Assembly: GCF_032118995.1 (NCBI RefSeq)
Contig: NC_092661.1
Span: forward strand, 2,606,501 to 2,670,500
Length of the DNA: 64,000 nucleotides
Direction of reading: 5' to 3'
From: Asterias amurensis
Lineage: Eukaryota; Echinodermata; Asteroidea; Forcipulatida; Asteriidae
This document shows positions 55,693 to 64,000 of this stretch, piece by piece (within the stretch, counting starts at the first letter, position 1; each line of letters starts with the position of its first letter). Both the position numbers and the translations under genes were made by a program. The notes below the pieces were generated by a model. It was not told the DNA's origin. It made no database searches and worked only from the letters and a program-made list of their open reading frames with translations.

Positions 55693-56690
55693 TGTCTGTC
55701 GCGGTGATAGCGTTCCGAACTCTCCACGATTCAGGCGGTATTCTCGCGAGACTGCTGGCCCCGTGAGACTACTGCTCTCACGATACGGTCCCCCAGTTAA
55801 TGCGAAGTAGAAGTCGGCAACTCGCCAGAGCACCGCATAACGACTTGTTCACAAGTCTAGGCTATCATGCGTTTGCCGCCTTATGATGTAGACGTGACTC
55901 AAGTCACAACCCGAGAAGGTACTTGCCTCATCGTCAGAAAACGTTTTGCACATGATCCGCATTCCGCATTCTGAACAAAAAACATAACAATGATTAGGCT
56001 TATCACAATAGAATGATTGTAGTAATGTTGTCAAGTAGTGTTATAAACCTACCCCTCTGTCCATAAAAATGTTGACCCTAAAGATCATTATGGATCCGTG
56101 TTTCTTACTGTTTCGACACGGACGCTAACATTCATGATTCTGCGGAACGACCCCCCCCCTCACGACCCCCCCCCCCCCCCGGCCAACCCCAATAATCACC
56201 ATCTATACGTTGATAACTGCAGAGAGATTGACACACTTTTTAAAGGTACTGTCCCACCGCACGCCTGGAGTCAAATTTGCCATTACGGGATGTGCTGTTT
56301 GATTCGTCAAACAAAATGAAGGACTACTATTTGTTTTAAATTTGTTATTTAACAGCAACCGACAAATAGTAATACAAAAGGCAAAATTACCATGCCTATA
56401 ATGTACATTTTCCGGCAAAATAAATAGATATTTAGTTGGCTCATCATATTCATAACCCTCGTTACAAAAGAGCACAGTTAAAGAAGTTATTTTTTCTACT
56501 TTTTGTTTCTTTGTTTTGCTGTCCTCTTATAACAAACGTTCCTGTGTTAGAAAGAGGTTAAATTTGGCCAGTCCGAAGGAATCGCGATCTAAAACGAGTG
56601 GAGGTATAGCCTATAGAGTGCCATTCAAATTACAAGGGAACATCATTAGAACAAGATGTCGATGTGTTTGTATGATTTTTTTTACAATGC
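55693..56690. other. intergenic, no recognised feature
   Basis: Contains long C runs at 56150-56180 and short frames without resemblance. Confidence 0.45.
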
Positions 56691-56930
56691 ACTCTTTAAA
56701 TGTAAAAGAGTGAAAAAGCACTCTTTCAAGAGCCATATGAAGGACAACTCTAAGTGGTCTTCCATTCTTTTAGATTGAAGTTTGCATCTTTTTGAGTGAT
56801 TTTTCACTCTGTCCTGGAGTGAAACCCCTCTAAAAGAGTGAAATAATCACCACTCTTTTTGAAGAGCTGTATGAGGGACAGCTCGAAATGTAAAGAGTGG
56901 TGTATTTTTTCACTCCTTACAATTAGAGAG
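56691..56930. repeat. ACTCTCTAAA-type foldback
   Basis: Left end ACTCTTTAAATGTAAAAGAG, right end CTCCTTACAATTAGAGAG. Confidence 0.8.
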
Positions 56931-57544
56931 CAACTTCCATACAGCAGCTGTTTTCAAACGCTGACCATCGTTCACCTACTTTCCTACACATGTAATTTAC
57001 CTCACCCTTTAACTTACATTCATTGTTCCATGAAGCTATAAAAAAAGTTCTAAAATAAAATTGATAATTTATACCTCAAACCATAGCTCAAACTGATTAA
57101 ACCTTGATAATGATAACACTTATCTCCCTGCAATGCAAAGCGGATAAGCAGACCACACATCGTGAGTGACCAACGCGTGGGGTGCCGGGCGCAATCAATC
57201 AGGAGCATAATATCCGGGTCACATGAGCGTGATCCATGGCGGGACTGAACTATCCAGGGCTTGGAACGGGATTGACACAATGCCTTCAGTTGTGTAAACA
57301 TTTTTTTAAAGAAACCTTCTGGATAAATAGGAAACGAATCAGTTTACTGGTTGGTGAGTCTATTTCTTCTTTAAAACACTGATATAATAATTGGTCGACA
57401 ATAACAAAACCTTAACAACAGCCAACAGCACTCAGGGCAGCAACAACAAGAACAGCATAAACAGCAACGGCAACATCAACATCAACAACAACATACGAAA
57501 CATTTTCTTTTTATAGGAACACTGACAACATAGGGACACCGCGA

Positions 57545-58035
57545 ACATTGCTAGAGCGCCGGTGTCAGATGCAATTGTGTCCGCCATGCAATACTGTCCG
57601 CTCCGGACACTTTTGCAATATGCAATCGTGTCCGGGGCTATGCAAAAACCGTCCGGCGGACATGTACGTTTCCTGCACTGAACCTACGTATATGCAGCAT
57701 GAATATTCACGTATTTTATGATTGCAGCGAATACCCAACGGCCGAACATTTCCCATGTCATTCATGACATGCACTTATAGCTTGTAAAAAAAATGGTGAA
57801 CGTGATCCGCACGGGGCGGACACAACTGCATATGCAAATGTGTCCGGGCGGACACAATTGAATTATGCAGCAGCGTCCGGGCAGACACGATTGCATATGC
57901 AAAACCGTCCGGCGGACATTATTGCATATGCAATACTGTCCTCCGGATAGTATTGCATAGAGGACATAATTGCATGCGACACCGGCACGTTAATCGGAGG
58001 TCGTATTGGTTCAAATCCCACTCTAGTCAATGCTT
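57545..58035 (+). repeat. tRNA-Lys-like SINE split by a palindrome-array element
   Basis: The left piece TTGCTAGAGCGCCGG and right piece CCGGCACGTTAATCGGAGG, then GGTTCAAATCCCACTC, form one tRNA-like head once the element between is ignored. Confidence 0.6.
57562..57982. repeat. palindrome-array element, copy 2, nested in a SINE
   Basis: Ends TGTCAGATGCAATTGTGTCC and GGACATAATTGCATGCGACA, flanked by CCGG on both sides. An octamer ATGCAAAT lies at 57832-57839. Confidence 0.8.
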
Positions 58036-58724
58036 TGTTCAACCTCAAAGAACATTTTATTTGATGTATAAACCCCTTCAGACTAATCATCCGTTGTTGT
58101 CATAGAAACAAGAACAACCAAACTTTGGTGATACAAGTTTTTTGTATCATGTTTAGCAAAAATCATATATAATAGTGACATGAATACCTCTAACACCTTT
58201 AAACGTTGACCTCGATCTTGACATGAAATTGAATTTGTTTACAAGTCGGAACTAACATCCATTGCCAGTAGCAGAGGTTTCTTCACTGAGTCACCTTTTC
58301 CTGCTAACTAGACGTTTCCTTGAGCCCCTTTCCTACTGTTTTCATGGGTCAGCCACTCACCAAAATCCCGCATCTTGGCCCCCGGAACTTATGCCGGACT
58401 CGGACTATGGACTCATCGCCACCCGGACATGACAATGCACCGATCTCTATACCTTTGCAGCTAACCTGGCCCGCTGCACTAATATTTTTGATTAGCATTG
58501 GGAAAACTACTAAATTAAGGGGATATGTCGTCATGATTAACAGACATGTGACTGATGGAACATGATGGACTATTGTGTAACAGTTTCGCGTAATTGCACC
58601 ACTGGTGTCATCATACAATCGAAACGTCCAGTACGCTAAGTGCACGACTCTTTCAGCCAATGATGATAGCTCTTCATTGACCGTTTGGGCCGTGTGACTT
58701 CATGCTAGTGGTCTAATTATAGAT

Positions 58725-59085
58725 CGACCCCTTGGTACTTATTCAAAATAATTGTTAGCATATAAACTTACTTTGTAACAAGCAATGGAGAGCTGTCGAT
58801 AGTTTAAAAACTTTGTGAGAAAACGCTCCCTCTGAACATGAAGCACGTACTTTTAGGAAAGAGGTTATTTCTCAAAAATACTGAGATTTCAGGCTAGCCG
58901 GCTGGAGGAAGCCTTTTGTTTATGCATCTGAAAACACACAAATTTGTTCAACAAGTGTGTTTATCTTTCATTTTTCTCAACTTCGATGACAAATTGAGTC
59001 TAAATCTTCACAGATTTGTTATTTCAATGCACCCAAGTGAGTAAACTTTGTCCTTTAAGTCTGACAATTTACCAAACGTGTGCGG
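58725..59085 (-). repeat. TTAA-1 element, heavily decayed
   Basis: AATAATTGTTAGCAT, CGCTCCCTCTGAA and CTTCGATGACAAATTGAG are kept; both termini are poor. Confidence 0.6.
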
Positions 59086-59402
59086 GCATTTACATCACGA
59101 TTGGCACAGTCTCTTCAACAAATTGCTTATGTTTGAGGTATGTACGCATTGGAATTTCTCGGTTTAAGAATATTATTTGTTTTCGGTTAGTTTTGGTTTT
59201 GTTTTGGGTATATAAATAATATTGTCCCCGGTGCACTGTGACTGTTTCCTCCATGCTGAACCCACCTTTAATTCAAGGAAGTGGCTATTGACCGTTTTAA
59301 AAACACCGACTGCACGTTCCAAATTCAGAAAGTGTATTATCTAGCTGGTAAACTTTTCAATGAAGTTCAGTTCAGTATAGCAGTCGCTACACTGGTGTCC
59401 GC

Positions 59403-59444
59403 TATATAATGTACACGCGCAGATTTCCAAAAATGGCGAATTGA
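59403..59444 (+). promoter_or_regulatory. TATA box and three-codon upstream ORF of the N4BP1/KHNYN-like gene
   Basis: TATATAA at 59403-59409 lies about 170 bp before the ATG. An ATG at 59433 opens a three-codon frame that stops at 59444. Its context AAAATGGCG also matches a YY1 site, which can sit at transcription starts. Confidence 0.35.
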
Positions 59445-59580
59445 CAAGTAAGAGGAGCTAAAGATGTGACTGAAAAGTTCTGATTTTCGCTACTTTCCAG
59501 TCGAATAAACTCGACTAGTTTGTATTTTTCACTCCGAACAGGTAGCCAGTTCATATTTCACGGATGCAACGACGGACAGG

Positions 59581-59841
59581 ATGGCTGTCTTTGCTGTCAA
59601 TAGAGCTCAGCGACAGCTGGTCGAGTTGTATCGGCCGGAGATTGAGCAAAAGTTCCGGGTTGGTGTTCAGCTAAGCACGTACGCCGATCCCACGGCGGAC
59701 GAAGGTGGAAACTCCGGGGGGCGAATCGCTCCCGTTCACGGCGGTGGTTTGGACATGTCAGACGGCGGGCAAATTTTGCAAGAATCTCAACAGATGTGGG
59801 TGGAAATTGCCGGGGATTCATCAGTTGCTGTTAAAGCAAAG
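59581..59841 (+). CDS. first coding exon of an N4BP1/KHNYN-like gene (partial)
   Basis: An open 87-codon stretch starts at ATG 59581 and runs in phase 0 into a strong donor (AAG then GTACGT). The protein reads MAVFAVNRAQRQLVELYRPE, then IEQKFRVGVQL, a Gly/Ser-rich insert, then MWVEIAGDSSVAVKAK. The two blocks resemble, in order and spacing, the N-terminal KH-like region of N4BP1 and KHNYN as I remember them (R-IE-F-V-V, a short loop, then IWLQL-G-A-AKEY). Those proteins are RNA-binding or NYN-endonuclease family members involved in RNA decay and immune regulation. No later exon was found before 64000, so the catalytic domain would lie beyond the window. The upstream TATA box fits a gene start. 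A coding exon is likely; the family assignment is moderate because it was made by eye. Confidence 0.5.
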
Positions 59842-59974
59842 GTACGTTCATATATAACTAATGTTTAATTTATTTTTAATTTTTATTTTAATTGTGGGGA
59901 TTCGTCGTGCCATTCGTGGGACAGAGGTTTTTTTACCATGGTTTTACTAGATAGCCCTGGTAGGACGTCAGTCG

Positions 59975-60105
59975 GAAAAGTTTCCGTATGGTGCCACCAC
60001 TTTTTCATTCGAAATAAAATAATATAGTATCTAATTTACCTGATTGATATATCCCTTTTTGTAAAAATGAGTGAAAAGGTGGTGGCGCCATACGGAAAGT
60101 TATCC
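59975..60105. repeat. small foldback with TTTCCGTATGG ends, copy 1
   Basis: AAAGTTTCCGTATGG-GCCACC arms enclose A/T-rich sequence. It lies in the first intron of the N4BP1/KHNYN-like gene. Confidence 0.75.
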
Positions 60106-60539
60106 CGTCAGTCAGTGCCACCAACCTGGGCTAGGGTTTTACGTACTAATGAACGTGGAGACGGAAGCGGAACATAGTTCTAGGAGTAAGTACGTTTGTG
60201 CCTTTGCTGTGACTACCAGGCCCAATTTCATGATTTTTTTATGTTTCTAAGCTTGCATGGTGCAGGATCGTGTGTAGCAACAGCAGAAGCAAAGAATTGG
60301 TGCGTATTTGGGTTAGCAGAGACTGTTTCAGATTGCAGGTGTATGCTGTCCTTCCAGATCTGTTACCTGCACTACTGAACTGAACTGTACATTTTGTCCT
60401 GCACCATGCAAGCACACAGAACACACATCACACAGTACGTACATGTAATACGCCATTATTGGCAGCCTGTACTCACCAAGGAAGAAGAGGTTTTAATTAA
60501 GAAGAATTTGCTAAGAGTTTTGGCTTGTGCATACAAAAA

Positions 60540-60664
60540 GAAAAGTTTCCGTATCACAACCACTTTTTTATTCGATATAAAAAAAATATACTAATCTTAT
60601 TTACCTCAATGAGATCCCTTTTTGTAAAAAATAATAAAAAAAGTGGTGGTGTGATACAGAAAGT
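60540..60664. repeat. small foldback with TTTCCGTATCA ends, copy 2
   Basis: Same layout as the copy at 59975 with CACAACCAC in the arm. Confidence 0.7.
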
Positions 60665-60867
60665 AATCCTAAAAAAACTCCACGATCATGACGATAGGCA
60701 TTGTAGCTTGCATTACACAGCTAGCGCAGGAATTCAGCGCTTGCCGTGCAAGCGGATATAGGTGAGATTTCCAGGTGTGCTCTGTGCTGATAGGTGTGTA
60801 CTTAAAGTGTGTTTTGTACCTCGTGGGAAGGGGAGCTTTTAAAACAAATAGTTGCGATGGTAGCATT

Positions 60868-61014
60868 GCAGCCGTCGATTTCACCAAACTCTTTCTTAGG
60901 ATTAGTTTTAGGACTTAGGACAAGTTAAGTTCTGTATCTATAGACATAAGGACGCATTGAACCCATTCCAAGTACGGACGAGTTACTCGTCCTAACATGA
61001 GAAATTGGCTGCTG
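60868..61014. repeat. CTG-2 element, decayed
   Basis: GCAGCCGTCGATTTCACCAA at the left and GAGAAATTGGCTGCTG at the right, with TTAGGA and GAGTTACTCGTCC inside. Confidence 0.55.
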
Positions 61015-61754
61015 AGCCCCAGGGGAGCCGCGCCTGCGACCTCATCAGGAGTTTGCTTAGAATATCAGGCTTGGAAATTTATCTTTGAGAGGTCAAAGCC
61101 ATTTTCATTTTGCAAAGGGCACTTCCATTGGAAAATCTTGAAGTCAATGGGAAACTTTTGAAGGGGCACCAGTGTCAAGACCAGGGGCAACGGGCTTGTT
61201 TGTCTGGCAGTGTGTGTTTATTTTTCGGTCATTTGAAGGCTTCACTTAAACGAAGAAGACTGTGTGTAAAGTTAAGTTGTGTTTAATGTATGAACTTCAA
61301 GGGCTTTGAATTTATTATAATAATAATATTTAAACTGGATTTATACACTGTACAATGTATGCTTTCACCAAATATCCAAAATGACTGGAGGTACATAAAT
61401 GCCTAGTACTAAAAGGGCACAAGGTTTTGGCCCTACAAGTTATTTTTAGAATCAAAAATAAGATAATAATAATAATGAGTCTTATAGCGCACGTATCTTA
61501 CAAACAAGGTACTCAAGGCGATCAGTATAATAAGAATACAAACTATCAGAAAGATAGGTTATTACCATGGTGAATTTTGAGACTCAATTATTTAGCACCT
61601 TTTAAGCGTTTACAAGTAGGCGCATACAACAGCCACAGCCAGAACCCTTCTCTTTTTCGATAAGTGCACTGGGTTCTTTTACACACGTTACACAACACAT
61701 GGGACCAACGGCTTTACGTCCCGTACGAAGGACGAAGCAATGGTTATGTGTCTT

Positions 61755-61870
61755 GCTTAAGGACACAAGTGTCACGGCTGGGGATTCGAACCCACACTCT
61801 GCTGATCAGAAACACCAGAGTTTGAATTCGGTACTCTTAACCGCTCGCTGCTCTTAAACGCTCGGCCACG
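61755..61870 (-). repeat. tRNA-Leu-like SINE head
   Basis: Minus strand: A-box GTGGCCGAGCG, ATTCAAACTCTGGTG at the anticodon arm and B-box GGGTTCGAATCCCC. An inserted GAGCGGTTAAGAG repeat of the A-box rules out a working tRNA. Confidence 0.6.
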
Positions 61871-62191
61871 AAACTTCCACAAAATTCCTTATTTATAACA
61901 CTCCTCTGCTGATAACCAAGGCAACAACCAAAATAGTAAACAAACCGTAGTATCGGTAGTGTTATCGCTTAGCGTTGGTGGAAACACAGTAGCTTTTGCT
62001 ACTATCAGAACACTAAATCATTGACGTCATAACTTTCTCTGGCTTTGTGTGGAGGCCTTGGGAGAAGCACTCACACGTGACGTGACGTGACAGTATCCTG
62101 CACAGGGAAACAACTAGTTTTGCCCCTTTACTTTTCCTTTCAGTGTCTACATGTAGCAGGGGCTACAATACGTACATTACATGTATGTAAT

Positions 62192-62887
62192 TAATTAGGG
62201 AATCAATGTGTGGTGAAGAGGTTTTCAACTAGTGGTTTAATCCCAACGAGGCCTGGGGCCGATTTCACAAAAATCTGGGATTGATCGTAGTTGCTAAGTA
62301 AAACGTGATGTCACAATACAAATCACTATGGTGATACTGAAAATTCGTCTTGCGATGAATTTTATTGCTTTGTGAAATCGGCCCCTGGTTCTTGATAATT
62401 TTATCGAAACGAAGTTGAGGTAAATTATAAAGAACCAGGCCTCGCATGTTTAAACCACTAGTTGAAAACCAATTCATTCAACACACTTTGATTCCCATTC
62501 ATAAATACCTTTTCGGTCAAAAAAATCAGCACTTTTTGGTCAAAAAGTGAAATAAATGCAAAAATTATAATTGTTAAATGATTTCTTTCAACACAACACC
62601 CCTCCAGCTATGAAATGGTAAAGCCCTTGGCCGCCCTCTGGTAAACAACTCCTTATAAGGGAATGCTGTGCTCGTCGCGCGTATCGCGTGATGTGGCACA
62701 ACTGTTTAAGCCATTGCTCTCGACCAATAGGAATGAAGAAACTGTCTTATAAGAACAGGTGCAAGGTCGCGTGTCATGCCCATGAATTAACACTTTTTAC
62801 CGGTCATAAACAAAGGTTTATACACACCCACGTGACGCGCTCTCCACCAATAGGAATAGCGAAACTGTCTGAGGTATTTATGAATGT
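62192..62887 (+). repeat. 690-bp dispersed repeat, copy 2
   Basis: Collinear with 10175-10864, but carries a different foldback at the same internal point (62256-62384) and about 40 bp of extra sequence near 62760. Confidence 0.8.
62256..62384. repeat. CTG-target foldback inside the 690-bp repeat
   Basis: Ends GGGCCGATTTCACAAA and TTTGTGAAATCGGCC flanked by CTGG. The interior (GATTGATCGTAGTTGC) is unrelated to CTG-2. Confidence 0.7.
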
Positions 62888-63106
62888 ATAATAATGTAGG
62901 CCTAGACAGTGTTTGGATAGCTTTTTAGGTCACTGGTCTGCGGTCAGTCCATACAAAATACATTACCGCACTGGTAGTGTTATCTACTGTAAGCCAGAGG
63001 GTGTTTATTGGTGTCATTTTGACAACCTGTTGTAAATTTGGACACACTGCTTTTTCTGTCATTTACATTGCAAGTGACAAACTTGGACACTAAAAATTCC
63101 AATGTC

Positions 63107-63288
63107 TAGTGAATGTTACTGAAATGTTTTTGAAAAAGATGGGTCTTCAGGGTTGATTTGAAAGTGTTTAATGTCTGGATGGCTCTGATGGAATGTGGTA
63201 GACCGTTCCACACCTTCCCTGCAGCTACCTCGAAAGAACGAGATCCCCATGAATGATTTCCAGCGTACATGTAGGTGAAAGGCCACAA
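63107..63288 (-). mobile_element. LINE ORF2 C-terminal fragment
   Basis: The minus strand encodes SRSFEVAAGKVWNGLPHSIR, then a hydrophilic stretch with TFKSTLKTHLFQKHF and a stop. This is the classic C-terminal end of CR1/L2-type reverse transcriptase ORFs. Confidence 0.75.
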
Positions 63289-63920
63289 GCTCTATTTTTA
63301 GAATAGGCCTAAAAACAGACAAAAATTCCAGTTGGGGTCGCCAAAACGCACTCCTGGACAATTAGGACTATTCACTCACTGTACAATGTATTGTATGGAC
63401 TAGTGCTAAATTACCAAACTGCACAGAGACATTGGGCATAGTATCATGGAGCTGGAGGTACATTATGTAGGTAAAAGGCCACAAGTACTTCAGCCCTATT
63501 TTTAGAAAAAAAAAAAAAAAAAAATCCAGTTGGGGTTGCCAGAACGCACTCCTGGATAATAAGAACTTTTCACTCACTGTACAATGTATTGCATGGACTA
63601 GTGCCAAATTACCATAATGCACAGAGACATTGTGCATACATGTAGTACCATTGAGGTACATTTAGGTAAAAGGCCACAAGTACTTCAGCCCTATTTTTAG
63701 AATGAAAAAAACAAAATTCCAGTTGGGGTCGCCAAAACGCACTCCTGGACAATTAGGACTAATTCACTCACTGTAAAATGTATTGGCATGGACTAGTGCC
63801 AAATTACCATACATAATGCACAGAGACATTGAGCAAAGGTTACCATTGAGGTACATAAGATAAAAGGCCACAAGTACTTCAGCCCTATTTTTAGAATCAA
63901 AAAATAAAATTCCAGTTCTA
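63266..63920. repeat. 195-bp tandem repeat (satellite-like)
   Basis: Just over three units. GGCCACAAG occurs at 63281, 63477, 63672 and 63866, followed each time by CCAGTTGGGGT-GCCA-AACGC and ACTCACTGTA-AATGTATTG. It abuts the LINE fragment. Confidence 0.85.
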
Positions 63921-64000
63921 ACATTTCTCTGCTAACATTCCTCTGCTGACAACCAAGGCAACAGCCAAAACAGTAAACAAACCCCTATATTCTGTAGTTG

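Noticed and set aside
63266-63920. Direct repeats at the right edge as a CRISPR array.
   Set aside because: The unit is 195 bp with no short repeat and spacer pattern, and the DNA is animal nuclear.

Overview
Organism: the window is animal nuclear DNA. It has spliced alpha-tubulin genes with GT-AG introns, tRNA-derived SINEs, LINE tails and a dense load of short foldback (MITE-like) DNA elements. The alpha-tubulin exon plan and the repeat types suggest a marine deuterostome, most likely an echinoderm such as a sea star. That assignment is inference; no species marker was found.

Genes: five alpha-tubulin genes (A to E below) lie head to tail on the + strand: A 4004-6429, B 11259-17827, C 22197-27189, D 30616-34954 and E 39651-47778. 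Each has an exon holding only the start codon, a first intron of 0.9-5.1 kb, then a 223-nt exon ending in phase 1 inside codon 76. A, B and C finish in one long exon. D and E carry one more intron after codon 125, giving a 149-nt exon. Predicted lengths are 451, 450, 453, 450 and 451 residues, the normal size for the family. A, B, C and E keep the acetylation lysine K40. D has threonine there, starts MREI instead of MREC, and changes M-loop residues. The five C-terminal tails all differ but all end in tyrosine. Long stretches of the last exons are nearly identical in DNA between genes, as expected from gene conversion.

Regulation: B and C each have an RFX X-box about 170-220 bp before the ATG, suggesting ciliary or flagellar expression. 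E has a perfect CRE palindrome just before its TATA box. D has two CRE palindromes directly after its stop codon. A has a TATA box and a reversed CCAAT box. The cluster therefore looks like one tubulin supply split between cell types.

Right flank: at 59581-59841 a coding first exon with a good splice donor resembles the N-terminal KH-like part of the N4BP1/KHNYN family. The rest of that gene is not visible and probably lies beyond the window.

Spacers and introns: these are mostly repeats. I separate families by their ends: TTAA-target elements (about 21 copies of one 390-bp family, plus two others); CTG-target elements; GGGTGCG-ended elements, one a 497-bp nested palindrome; a family built from about 30-bp palindromes containing octamer motifs; a 1.1-kb element with a CAATG duplication; and several smaller foldbacks. 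Nested insertions give clean target-site evidence. There are also two hammerhead-ribozyme-like motifs of the Penelope-element type, two tRNA-derived SINE groups, LINE ORF2 tails, and 195-bp tandem repeats at the right edge. No capsid- or envelope-bearing element was recognised.
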